Assembly (NCBI RefSeq): GCF_017104715.1
Contig: NZ_JAAGPI010000037.1
Location: forward strand, 25,110-89,109
DNA: 64,000 bases
Reading direction: 5' to 3'
Source: Burkholderia sp. Ac-20365
GTDB lineage: Bacteria; Pseudomonadota; Gammaproteobacteria; Burkholderiales; Burkholderiaceae
The notes under the pieces were generated by a model that had not been told where the DNA came from, ran no database searches, and saw only the letters and a list, made by a program, of their open reading frames with translations. Both the position numbers and the translations under genes were made by a program. This document shows positions 54,869 through 63,389 of this stretch, in pieces (positions within the stretch are counted from its first letter, which is position 1; the number at the start of each line of letters is the position of its first letter).

Positions 54869-55819
54869 ATGGAATTTTTCCGCATCCGTAAAGACATTCC
54901 GTTCATGCAGCGCGCGTTGATTTTCAACGCGATCTCGCTGCTGACGTTCATCGCCGCGGTGTTTTTCCTGCTGCATCGCGGGCTGCATCTGTCCGTCGAG
55001 TTCACGGGCGGTACCGTGATCGAAGTGCAGTATCCGAATGCCGTACCGCTCGAACCTGTGCGCGACACGCTGTCGAAGATCGGTTATGGCGACGCGCAGG
55101 TGCAGAACTTCGGCACGTCGCGCGACGTGCTGATCCGTCTGCCGCTCAAGCAAGGTCTGACGTCCGCGCAACAGAGCGATCAGGTGATGGCTTCGCTCAA
55201 GGCGCAGGATTCGAACGCACAGTTGCAGCGCGTCGAGTTCGTCGGTCCGCAGGTCGGCAAGGAACTCGCTACCGACGGCCTGCTCGCGCTAGCGTGCGTG
55301 GTCGCGGGCATCGTGATCTATCTGTCGTTCCGCTTCGAATGGAAGTACGCGGTGGCGGGCGTGATCGCGAACTTGCACGACGTCATCATCATTCTTGGCT
55401 TCTTCGCGTTCTTCCAGTGGGAGTTTTCACTGTCGGTGCTGGCTGCTGTGCTCGCGGTGCTGGGCTACTCGGTGAACGAATCCGTGGTTATCTTCGACCG
55501 GATTCGCGAAACCTTCCGCCGCGAACGCAAGATGAGCGTGATCGAAGTCATCAACCACGCGATCACGAGCACGATGTCGCGTACGATCATCACGCACGGC
55601 TGTACGCAGATGATGGTGCTGTCGATGTTCCTGTTCGGCGGCCCGACGCTGCACTACTTCGCGCTCGCACTCACCGTCGGTATTCTGTTCGGTATCTACT
55701 CGTCGGTGTTCGTCGCGGCGGCGCTGGCGATGTGGTTCGGCGTGAAGCGTGAGGACCTCGTGAAGGACAAGAAGGAACGCCACGATCCGAACGATCCGAA
55801 CGCGGGCGCTCAGGTTTGA
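54869..55819 (+). CDS. secF: Protein translocase subunit SecF
   Basis: Partner of SecD, 316 residues. It starts with MEFFRIRKDIPFM, has the VEFTGGTVIEVQYP motif at the first periplasmic loop, and the C-terminal membrane bundle with VLGYSVNESVVIFDRIRETFR. It lies 18 bases after secD; a strong terminator follows. Confidence 0.97.
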   Translation: MEFFRIRKDIPFMQRALIFNAISLLTFIAAVFFLLHRGLHLSVEFTGGTVIEVQYPNAVPLEPVRDTLSKIGYGDAQVQNFGTSRDVLIRLPLKQGLTSAQQSDQVMASLKAQDSNAQLQRVEFVGPQVGKELATDGLLALACVVAGIVIYLSFRFEWKYAVAGVIANLHDVIIILGFFAFFQWEFSLSVLAAVLAVLGYSVNESVVIFDRIRETFRRERKMSVIEVINHAITSTMSRTIITHGCTQMMVLSMFLFGGPTLHYFALALTVGILFGIYSSVFVAAALAMWFGVKREDLVKDKKERHDPNDPNAGAQV

Positions 55820-55856
55820 TCGGGCAAAGCGCCTGATACTTTCAGGCAGCAAAGCA

Positions 55857-55885
55857 AAAGGCCGGTTCAACGCGAACCGGCCTTT
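55857..55885. terminator. Terminator between secF and the MHS transporter gene
   Basis: Perfect 12-base stem AAAGGCCGGTTC / GAACCGGCCTTT with loop AACGC. T or A tracts on both ends allow use from either direction, fitting its position between convergent genes. Confidence 0.85.
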
Positions 55886-55913
55886 GTCGTTTACGGCTGT
55901 CGCGGATCGGCGA

Positions 55914-57191
55914 TTAGCGGAATCCGAGCTTGCGCCGCGCCGCGAGCAATGCGATGACGCTCAGCACGGCGGCGAACATCAGATAGAAGCTCGGCGCGAT
56001 CTTCATGCCTGTCGCCTGGATCAGCCACGCGATGATGAACGGCCCGAAGCCGCCGAAGATCGTCACGGCGATGTTATAGGCGAGCGACATGCCCGTCGTG
56101 CGCGTTTGCACCGGGAAGATTTCCGACAGCAGTCCCGGCAAGGAGCCGAAGTAAGCCGTCATCAGAAAGCCGAGCACGATCTGCATCGCGATCAGCGCGC
56201 CGAAGTTCGGATGCGCGACGAGATAGCTGAAGGCCGGACAGATCAGCAGGAACAGCAGCACGGCGGGCACGAGCATGATGCGCACGCGCCCGTGACGATC
56301 CGACAGATGCCCGACGACGGGCGAGAACACCATCTGGATCACGCCGATCAGCGCAATCGCCGCGAACGCCACCGAAGGCGCGAGACCGAGTTGCTTGATT
56401 GCGAAGGTCGGCATGAACAGCACGAGATACGTCGACACCGTACCGAGCACGACGATGCCCATCCCGACGAACAGGCGCAGCTTCTGGGTCGCGAAGGTAT
56501 CGCGGATCGGCGTCTGCGTGGTTTCGGCGGCAAGGAACTCGGGCGTTTCATCGAGCTTCGTGCGGATGTACCACGCCACCGGTCCGATCAGCAGGCCGAA
56601 GAAGAACGGCACGCGCCAGCCCCACGATGCCATCTGTTCGGGCGACAGCTTGCCCGTCAGCACCATGCCGAAAAGTGCGGCGAGCAGCGTCGTCAGACCC
56701 TGGCTCGCGATCTGCCAGCTGGCGAAATAGCCGCGCCGTCCTGGTACATGTTCGGCGAGAAAGGCTGTGGCGCTGCCGAATTCACCGCCCGCCGAGAAGC
56801 CTTGCATCAGGCGCGCGAGGACGAGGATTAGCGGCGCGGCCAGGCCGATCGACTGATACGTGGGCAGCACGGCGATGATCAGTGTGCCCATCATCATCAG
56901 CAGGATGGACAGCGTGAGAGCAGCTTTGCGCCCTGCCCGGTCGGCGTATGCGCCGAGCACGATTGCGCCGAGCGGCCGCATGAAGAACGACACGCCGAAC
57001 GTGCCGAGCGTCAGTAACAACGACACCGTGTCGTTGCCGGCCGGGAAGAACAGCTTCGAGATGACGACCGCGAAGAAGCCGTAGACGACGAGGTCGAACC
57101 ATTCCAGCGCATTGCCGATCGATGCGGCGACCACCGTGCGCCAGGTGTCTGAACGGCTACGCGCCGTGCTGCTAGCTATTGTTGAACTCAT
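55914..57191 (-). CDS. MHS-family (metabolite:proton symporter) MFS transporter
   Basis: A 425-residue major facilitator with about twelve hydrophobic spans. The motifs GNALEWFDLVVYGFFA near the N-terminus, RPLGAIVLGAYADRAGRKAAL between spans 2 and 3, and LMQGFSAGGEFGSATAFLAEH are typical of the citrate/ketoglutarate/proline MHS subgroup. The substrate is probably a carboxylate or similar compound but cannot be fixed. The ATG at 57191 is used; the 27-codon upstream extension is not supported. Confidence 0.88.
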   Translation of the reverse strand: MSSTIASSTARSRSDTWRTVVAASIGNALEWFDLVVYGFFAVVISKLFFPAGNDTVSLLLTLGTFGVSFFMRPLGAIVLGAYADRAGRKAALTLSILLMMMGTLIIAVLPTYQSIGLAAPLILVLARLMQGFSAGGEFGSATAFLAEHVPGRRGYFASWQIASQGLTTLLAALFGMVLTGKLSPEQMASWGWRVPFFFGLLIGPVAWYIRTKLDETPEFLAAETTQTPIRDTFATQKLRLFVGMGIVVLGTVSTYLVLFMPTFAIKQLGLAPSVAFAAIALIGVIQMVFSPVVGHLSDRHGRVRIMLVPAVLLFLLICPAFSYLVAHPNFGALIAMQIVLGFLMTAYFGSLPGLLSEIFPVQTRTTGMSLAYNIAVTIFGGFGPFIIAWLIQATGMKIAPSFYLMFAAVLSVIALLAARRKLGFR

Positions 57192-57356
57192 TGCAGATCT
57201 CCACGTGCGCGCAGGTCCTTGTTTTTTCGTCGATTTTTGTCGATTCCGCCGGATTCGATGCGCGCACAACAATCGATCCGGGGTTCGGGGTTAATGTTTA
57301 CCGGAAAAAATAAGTCTGTACGAGAGGTGGAAGTGCTTAGGGTCTGTTTTGTCTGC

Positions 57357-57506
57357 GACGCTGGTTTGGTTTGTCTGGGCTTTTCGCTGGCATCCGCGTT
57401 GGCGCCTGCGCGGCGCTGGCATTGCCCCTGTGCGGGGCGGAATCTGCGTTTGCCTGTCTTGTGACGCTGGTTTGGTTTGTCTGGGCTTTTCGCTGGCATC
57501 CGCGTT
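57357..57506. repeat. Duplicated end of palindromic repeat copy 3
   Basis: A 44-base unit starting GACGCTGGTTTGGTTTG and reaching GGCATCCGCGTT occurs identically at 57357-57400 and 57463-57506, period 106. Both units are followed, after diverged sequence, by TTGCCCCTGTGCGGGGCGG. So the outer arm of the element is present twice in tandem, the inner one contiguous with the full element. Confidence 0.85.
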
Positions 57507-58190
57507 TTGTTATCGGTACTTCAGGCGTTGCCCCTGTGCGGGGCGGCACTTACTTTCTTTGCCGCCGCAAAGAAAGTAAGCAAAGAAAGCGGGCTAACAC
57601 CGCCCGTGCTTGACCACCGCCTGAGGGCCCCCAACAGTTCCTCCGCTTCACACGGCAATCTGCCAATCGTTGCCCGTTGCCAGCGCCTTGAACAGGCGCC
57701 TCACCCACTTCAATCACCCGTAGCGCAGCCAGCAGCAGCGAATGATTACAGCCGCCCAGGTGGCAAACTGTGTGTAGGTCGTAGTGCTTCACGCGTCGGC
57801 GCTCTTACGACACCGATCGTGTTTTTCAGTCCGGAGTGAAGCGCATACGGCGCGACAGCCGACACACAGTTTGCCGCTATAGAACGTGGGAGATTTGGTC
57901 GCGCGTGTGGTGACGCGGGAGTGTGAAGCGGGTGAGGCGCTCAATAAGAGCGTTGGTAACGGGCAGTGAGAGGCAGGTTGCCGTGTGAAGCGGAGGAACC
58001 GTTGGGGGCCCTCAGGCGGGAACAAGTGCTGGCGGTGTTCAGCGGCTTTCTTTTGCCTACTTTTCTTTGCCGCGGCAAAGAAAAGTAGGTGCCGCCCCGC
58101 ACAGGGGCGACGCGTGAAGAACCAATAACAAATCGCGGATGCCAGCGAAAGCGAAAGCGGAAACCAAAACCAAAACCAAATCCAAACCAA
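57357..58190. repeat. Long imperfect palindromic intergenic repeat, copy 3
   Basis: Third copy, same orientation as copy 1. Landmarks: 14-bp stem-loop at 57549-57580, internal inverted pair at 57762-57778 and 57859-57875, and perfect 34-bp palindrome at 58056-58089. Unlike copies 1 and 2 it lies between two genes on the same strand (5' side of the transporter gene and 3' side of yceI) and about 22 bases from the yceI stop. The 165 bases between the transporter start and this element hold nothing I can name apart from possible transporter promoter sequence. Confidence 0.9.
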
Positions 58191-58212
58191 GGCGCCGCCC
58201 GGCAAAAAACCC

Positions 58213-58791
58213 TTACTGCTTGATCCCTTCAGCCTGAATATGCAGCACCGTCTTCATGCTAAACCCATACTTGGTCCCAAAATCCATCCCATAGTCAGCG
58301 CGACTAAACTCGCCAGTCGCCTCGACACCACAAACTTCACGCTTCAGCACGGGATGCTGAATGCATTTAAACGATTCGATCTTGAGAGCAAGCGGCTTGG
58401 TCACGCCCTTCAGCGTCAACTGACCATCAACAGCCACCGGCGTATCGCCATCGAACTTGATCGACGTACCCTTATAAACAGCAGTCGGATACTTCGCGAC
58501 ATCGAAGAAATCAGCCGAGTGCAAATGCTCGTCGAGCTTGGTATTCCCGGTCTGGATAGAAGACGTATCAACCGTGACATCCACGGTACCCGTCTTCGCA
58601 GCACGATCCAGCGTCACCGTCCCTGAACTCTTCGTGAACTTGCCACGCCAGGTGGACACACCACCCATATGATCTGACTCGAAGCTCGGGTAAGTATGCG
58701 TCGGATCAAGCTGATAAGTATCAGCAGCAAACGCGCTCACCGCCATCGACGACGCCAGCGCGCCAGCCACAATCAAAAGCATCGGTTTCAA
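58213..58791 (-). CDS. YceI-family periplasmic lipid-binding protein (first copy)
   Basis: A secreted lipocalin-like protein of 192 residues. Signal peptide MKPMLLIVAGALASSMAVSA with likely cleavage after SAFA, then YQLDPTHTYPSFESDHMGGVSTWRGKF, the YceI signature, and GQLTLKGVTKPLALKIESFKC. YceI proteins bind long isoprenoid or similar lipids in an open barrel; the ligand here is unknown. Two Cys around positions 143-154 could form a disulfide. Its 3' half uses GT-rich codons near repeat copy 3. Confidence 0.9.
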   Translation of the reverse strand: MKPMLLIVAGALASSMAVSAFAADTYQLDPTHTYPSFESDHMGGVSTWRGKFTKSSGTVTLDRAAKTGTVDVTVDTSSIQTGNTKLDEHLHSADFFDVAKYPTAVYKGTSIKFDGDTPVAVDGQLTLKGVTKPLALKIESFKCIQHPVLKREVCGVEATGEFSRADYGMDFGTKYGFSMKTVLHIQAEGIKQ

Positions 58792-58821
58792 TTCATTCTC
58801 CTTTCTGTCTGCTTGCGAGAG

Positions 58822-59385
58822 TTACTTGCCTGCCGCGACGATATGAAACTTGATCGTCACGTCATCCGCGACCACCGACGTGTCCTTCCATTCGCCCGTG
58901 CCGATATCGAACTGCGAACGCTTGACGGTCACCGCCCCGTCATAAACCTGTGATGCACCCTGCTTCGTCACAGTAACCGGCACGACCACCGTCTGCGACT
59001 TGCCCTTCATCGTCAGCTTGCCGGTTACCTTGAACTGGTTATTGCCCGCCGGCGCAATGGCGCTCGAAACGAAAGTGGCCGTCGGGAAGCCCTTCGAATC
59101 GAACCACTCCTTGCCGCGCACCTGCTCGTTGTAGCTTTCATCGCCGAGATCGTAGGTCGATGTATCGACCGTCACCTGCGCGCTGCCGCCCGTCGGCTTG
59201 GCGGGATCGAATGAAATCTGTGCGGTGAACTTGTTGAACTTGCCTTCGACAGGCACGTTCATCTGCTTCGAAATCGCCGTGACGGTGCTCTTGCCCATGT
59301 CGACCTGCGCGAACGCGGCACCCGACGCAGCCAGCGATGCCGCCGCAAACGCAGCGAGCATGTAGCGGTAGAACGATACCTTCAT
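58822..59385 (-). CDS. YceI-family periplasmic protein (second copy)
   Basis: A divergent paralogue of 187 residues beside the first. Signal peptide with LAAFAAASLAASGAAFA, then short strands including EGKFNKFTAQISFDPAKP and GKLTMKGKSQTVVVPVTVTK. It lacks Cys in the mature part. It lies 30 bases upstream of the first yceI and 8 bases downstream of the cytochrome b561 gene, so the three form one minus-strand operon. Confidence 0.88.
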   Translation of the reverse strand: MKVSFYRYMLAAFAAASLAASGAAFAQVDMGKSTVTAISKQMNVPVEGKFNKFTAQISFDPAKPTGGSAQVTVDTSTYDLGDESYNEQVRGKEWFDSKGFPTATFVSSAIAPAGNNQFKVTGKLTMKGKSQTVVVPVTVTKQGASQVYDGAVTVKRSQFDIGTGEWKDTSVVADDVTIKFHIVAAGK

Positions 59386-59393
59386 GTTTGTCC

Positions 59394-59966
59394 TTATTTG
59401 AGGAAAGGGATCATGCGCGACAGCAGCCCGTCGCGATCGAGAATCTGATGCTTGAGCGCCGCCAGCACATGCAACACGACCAGCACGAGCAGCGTGTAGT
59501 TCAGCGTGATGTGAACGGCCTTCAGGACTTCCTTCAGGTGCGTGTCGGGCGCGATCAGGCGCGGCAACGGCACGAGACCGAGATAGACGACAGGCACGTT
59601 CGCCGCCGAACTGTACAGATAACCCGAGATCGGAATCGCCACCATCAGCACATAGAGCAGGAAGTGCGTGAGATGCGCGACGCCGCGCTGCCAGGTCGGC
59701 ATATGCGCGGGCATCGGCGGCGCGGCGTGCGTGGCGCGCCACAGAATCCGAATGATGACCAATGCGAACACGGTCACGCCGATCCATTTATGCCACGAGA
59801 AGTATTTGAGCTTGGTCGGCGTGAAGCCGGGGATGTCCGTCATCACCCAGCCGAGCGCGAATCCGCAGACGATCAGCAGCGCGATCAGCCAGTGAAGCGC
59901 AATGGCCGTCGATGTATACGACGCGCCGCGCGAGGACAACGATTGAAACGAAGAGGTATGTGCCAT
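59394..59966 (-). CDS. Cytochrome b561 family protein
   Basis: A four-helix inner-membrane haem protein of 190 residues. Spans start at IALHWLIALLIVCGFALGW, KWIGVTVFALVIIRILWR, HFLLYVLMVAIPISGYLYSS and ITLNYTLLVLVVLHVLAALKH; the histidines in these helices (HW, HK, TH, LH) are the expected haem ligands. CybB proteins are superoxide:ubiquinone oxidoreductases or quinol-linked; b561-yceI linkage is recurrent. The ATG at 59966 is chosen over a 39-codon extension. Confidence 0.9.
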   Translation of the reverse strand: MAHTSSFQSLSSRGASYTSTAIALHWLIALLIVCGFALGWVMTDIPGFTPTKLKYFSWHKWIGVTVFALVIIRILWRATHAAPPMPAHMPTWQRGVAHLTHFLLYVLMVAIPISGYLYSSAANVPVVYLGLVPLPRLIAPDTHLKEVLKAVHITLNYTLLVLVVLHVLAALKHQILDRDGLLSRMIPFLK

Positions 59967-60333
59967 GACAGAACCGACGCCAACATGAAAGTTAAACGAC
60001 CCGGGCGATGCCATTATTCCGCTCACACCCAGCATCGGCGCGAACGGCTTGCGCGGCGCTAATCGTACCGCAAGCTGCCGCAACTGGCTGGCGGCTTTCT
60101 TGCGCGGCGCGAAACTTGCTATTGCAAGTTGAACCGATGTGCATGACTTCTGTCGGACAAAGCCTTCAGAATAGCGCCGCGCGCAGTGCCGACCTGTACG
60201 ACGTGACCATAGCGAGCTTTGATACTATTGCCCCCTGGCCGCAATGCGCACGAAGCGCTTGCGCGGCAAGCATCTGTAAGACATCGACCACAGCCACGAC
60301 AACGACACCGCTACCCGCTCTCCGATTGCCTGC
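59967..60333. other. Divergent promoter region, cytochrome b561 / pqiA
   Basis: A 367-base gap without a supported gene. It must hold the promoters of both operons. A TACTAT at 60223-60228 could be the pqiA -10. I found no clear -35, operator or structured RNA. Confidence 0.3.
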
Positions 60334-61068
60334 ATGGAACATGACCAGCTGATTGCCTGCCACGAATGCGACGCGTTGCATCAGAAGCCTCGCCTCGGCC
60401 GCCGTCGCACGGCCCGCTGCCTGCGATGCGGTGCGACGCTGTACGCGAGCGCGTCAGGTCGACTGGACGGTATCACGGCGATGACCTTCGCCGCGCTGAT
60501 CACCTTTCTGATCGCGCAGGGCTTCCCCATCGTCGAACTGGAAACCAACGGCATCACGTCGCAGACGAGCCTGCTCGGCGCCATTGTCGCGCTGTGGGAC
60601 GAAGACATGCAGATTGTCGCGGTCATGGTGTTCTGCTCGACCACGCTCTTTCCGCTCACCGAACTGCTTGCCCTGCTCTATCTGCTCGTGCCGATCCGCA
60701 CGGGCATCGTGCCGCCGTTCTTCAACCAGGTGCTGCGCGCCATTCAATTCGTGCGCCCGTGGGGCATGATTGAAGTCTTCATGCTCGGCGTGCTCGTGAC
60801 GATGGTGAAGATGGTGAGCCTCGCGCGCGTGATCCCCGAAGCCGCGATGTTCGCGTTCGGCGCGCTCACGCTGATGTTCGTCGTGGTCGTCACGTTCGAT
60901 CCGCGCACGCTGTGGGATGTCGCCGAAAGCCTCGGCGTGCTGCAGGCGCGCCGCGAGCGTCATGCACGCGAAGACGAAGCGCGCAGTGAGATGAACAGCG
61001 ACCATTCGGGCGAACGTGCGGCAGGCTCGCCGGACGTCGATGGTCCCGCCGCGCCGCACCGGGGATGA
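60334..61068 (+). CDS. Paraquat-inducible protein A, first single-domain subunit
   Basis: A 244-residue membrane protein with a zinc-ribbon start (ACHECDALHQKP then RCLRCGATL, two CxxC pairs) and about four membrane spans from residue 48 to 190. This is one PqiA domain; E. coli PqiA has two in one chain. Here the second domain is the next gene. The last 45 residues are a hydrophilic tail. Function inferred from the Pqi system of intermembrane lipid transport. Confidence 0.9.
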   Translation: MEHDQLIACHECDALHQKPRLGRRRTARCLRCGATLYASASGRLDGITAMTFAALITFLIAQGFPIVELETNGITSQTSLLGAIVALWDEDMQIVAVMVFCSTTLFPLTELLALLYLLVPIRTGIVPPFFNQVLRAIQFVRPWGMIEVFMLGVLVTMVKMVSLARVIPEAAMFAFGALTLMFVVVVTFDPRTLWDVAESLGVLQARRERHAREDEARSEMNSDHSGERAAGSPDVDGPAAPHRG

Positions 61069-61075
61069 CCAGCCG

Positions 61076-61762
61076 ATGAAATACCTCACGGCCTCGCGCG
61101 CCGGTCTGATCGCCTGTCACGCGTGTTCGCGCGTGCAACCGCGCGTGCGCGTACGCGGCAACAACGAACAACGCTGCACGCGTTGCGGCGCGGTGCTGCA
61201 CCGGCGCAATCCCGACAGCCTGATGCGCACCTGGGCGCTGCTGATCGCAGCCGCCGTGCTCTACATTCCCGCGAACCTGCTGCCCGTGATGCACACGTCG
61301 TCGCTGCTCGGCGCCGAGGACGACACGATCATGAGCGGCGTCGTCTACTTCTGGACGTCGGGTGACTGGCCGCTCGCGATTATCGTGTTCGTCGCCAGTA
61401 TTCTCGTGCCGATGCTCAAGCTCTCGGTGCTTGCGCTGTTGACCATCACGGCGCAACGCCACTCGACATGGCGGCCGCAAGAGCGCACCAGGCTATTCCG
61501 GATCGTCGAGCGCATCGGACGCTGGTCGATGCTCGACATCTTTGTCATCACGCTGACCGTCGCGCTGGTGCGCTTTAAATCTCTGGCCGTCATCACGGCG
61601 GGACCGGGCGCGCTCGCGTTCGGCTCGGTCGTCATTCTCACGATGATCGCCTCGATGCAGTTCGATCCACGCCTGATCTGGGACGACGTGGACCACGACC
61701 ATGGCGACGCCGCCCCGCAGAAGCCGCAAGCCGAAAAACCTCAGGACCTGAAACATGAATAG
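61076..61762 (+). CDS. Paraquat-inducible protein A, second single-domain subunit
   Basis: A 228-residue PqiA-domain protein: zinc ribbon ACHACSRVQPRV with RCTRCGAVL, then spans including LLIAAAVLYIPANLLPVMHT and LAIIVFVASILVPMLKLSVLALLT, and PGALAFGSVVILTMIASMQFDPRLIWD at the end. The start ATG at 61076 lies 7 bases after the previous stop; its own stop overlaps pqiB by 8 bases. Together with the previous gene it equals E. coli PqiA. Confidence 0.9.
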   Translation: MKYLTASRAGLIACHACSRVQPRVRVRGNNEQRCTRCGAVLHRRNPDSLMRTWALLIAAAVLYIPANLLPVMHTSSLLGAEDDTIMSGVVYFWTSGDWPLAIIVFVASILVPMLKLSVLALLTITAQRHSTWRPQERTRLFRIVERIGRWSMLDIFVITLTVALVRFKSLAVITAGPGALAFGSVVILTMIASMQFDPRLIWDDVDHDHGDAAPQKPQAEKPQDLKHE

Positions 61763-63389
61763 CCCTCAAGCGCCGACGCCACCTTCCGGCCCGCCGAACA
61801 TCGAGCCGCCCGAGCCCGAGATCGTCACGAAACGGGGCTGGCTGCCGTCGCTCGTCTGGGTGATTCCGCTGATCGCGGCGCTGATCGGCGTCGGCCTCGT
61901 GGTGAAGTCGGTGCTCGAGAAAGGGCCGACCATCAACATCAGCTTCATCAGCGCCGAAGGGCTCGAGCCCGGCAAGACGAAGGTCAAGTACAAGGACGTC
62001 GACATCGGCTTCGTGAAGACGATCAAGCTCGCGAAGAACCACTCGCGCGTGAACGTCGAAGTGCAGTTGACCAAGGAAGCCGAAGACTTCGCGGTGAAGG
62101 ACAGCCGTTTCTGGGTCGTGCGTCCGCGCATCGGCGCGAGCGGCGTATCGGGGCTGGGCACGCTGCTCTCGGGCGCGTATATCGGCGTGGACGGCGGACG
62201 TTCGACGGAAACGCAGACGCAGTTCGTCGGCCTCGAATCGCCGCCCGCCGTCACCGTCGACCAGAAGGGCCGCCAGTTCACCTTGCGCGGCGATTCGCTG
62301 GGTTCGATCGATATCGGCTCGCCGGTGTTCTACCGCCGCGTGCAGGTCGGCCAGGTGACGGGTTTCTCGCTCGATAAGGACGGCACGGGCGTCACGGTGC
62401 AGGTGTTCGTCAGCGCGCCGTTCGATCAATACGTCGGCACGAACTCGCGATGGTGGCATGCGAGCGGCGTCGACGTGCGGCTCGATTCGAGCGGCTTCAA
62501 GCTGAACACGCAATCGCTCGCGACGGTGATCGTCGGCGGGCTGGCGTTCCAGTCGCCGCCCGGCCAGGCTGTCGGCGTGCAGGCGCCGAACAACATGACG
62601 TTCCACCTCGGCTCGGACGAAGCCGACGCGATGCGCGAGCCCGACGGCGAACCGGTGCGCGTCGTGATGAACTTCAACCAGTCGCTGCGTGGGCTTTCGG
62701 TTGGCGCGCCCGTGGATTTCCGCGGCATCGTGCTCGGCCAGGTGACGAACATCGGCGTCGAATTCGATCCGCAGACGAAGAACTTCAACATGCCCGTCAC
62801 GATGGATCTCTATCCCGACCGCCTGCGCCGCCGCTCGCAGGGCCAGCCGGTGCCGGAGACAGGCACGGAAGCCAGCCAGAAAATGCTGCTCGCGCTCGTC
62901 AATCACGGGCTGCGCGGCCAGCTGCGCACGGGCAACCTGCTGACGGGTCAGCTCTATGTCGCGATCGACCTGTTCCCGAAGGCGCCGAAGGCGAACGTCG
63001 ACATCACGCGCGATCCGATCGAACTGCCCACTATCCCGAACTCGCTCGACGAACTGCAGCTGCAGATCGCCGATATCGCGAAGAAGCTGGATCAGGTGCC
63101 GTTCGACCAGATCGGCAACAACCTGAACGCCGCGCTGAAGAACGCCGACCATCTGTTCTCGCAGCTCGACAAGGAAGTGTTGCCGCAGACGCGCGACACG
63201 CTCACGGCAGCGAAGCAGACGTTCAGCTCGGCGGAAGCGACGCTGCAGCAGGATTCACCGCTGCAATCCGATGTCCATCAGGCGCTGCAGGAACTGACGC
63301 GCACGCTGCAATCGCTGAATGCGCTGTCGGACTATCTCGAACGCCATCCTGAATCGCTGTTGCGCGGTAAATCTGGAGACAAGCCATGA
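61755..63389 (+). CDS. pqiB: Intermembrane transport protein PqiB (MCE/MlaD domains)
   Basis: Inner-membrane-anchored periplasmic protein of 544 residues. One span near residues 30-50 (LPSLVWVIPLIAALIGVGLVV), then three MCE domains beginning about SFISAEGLEPGKTKVKYKDV, QFTLRGDSLGSIDIGSPVFY and NQSLRGLSVGAPVDFRG, and a C-terminal coiled-coil (PNSLDELQLQIADIAKKLDQ) expected to form the hydrophobic needle spanning the periplasm. Its stop overlaps the pqiC start by four bases. Confidence 0.94.
   Translation: MNSPQAPTPPSGPPNIEPPEPEIVTKRGWLPSLVWVIPLIAALIGVGLVVKSVLEKGPTINISFISAEGLEPGKTKVKYKDVDIGFVKTIKLAKNHSRVNVEVQLTKEAEDFAVKDSRFWVVRPRIGASGVSGLGTLLSGAYIGVDGGRSTETQTQFVGLESPPAVTVDQKGRQFTLRGDSLGSIDIGSPVFYRRVQVGQVTGFSLDKDGTGVTVQVFVSAPFDQYVGTNSRWWHASGVDVRLDSSGFKLNTQSLATVIVGGLAFQSPPGQAVGVQAPNNMTFHLGSDEADAMREPDGEPVRVVMNFNQSLRGLSVGAPVDFRGIVLGQVTNIGVEFDPQTKNFNMPVTMDLYPDRLRRRSQGQPVPETGTEASQKMLLALVNHGLRGQLRTGNLLTGQLYVAIDLFPKAPKANVDITRDPIELPTIPNSLDELQLQIADIAKKLDQVPFDQIGNNLNAALKNADHLFSQLDKEVLPQTRDTLTAAKQTFSSAEATLQQDSPLQSDVHQALQELTRTLQSLNALSDYLERHPESLLRGKSGDKP

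Noticed and set aside
57477..57839. Frame through repeat copy 3 resembling the frame in copy 1
   Set aside because: Similarity comes from nucleotide identity of the repeat; the reading frame has no start region in common and is interrupted in copy 2.
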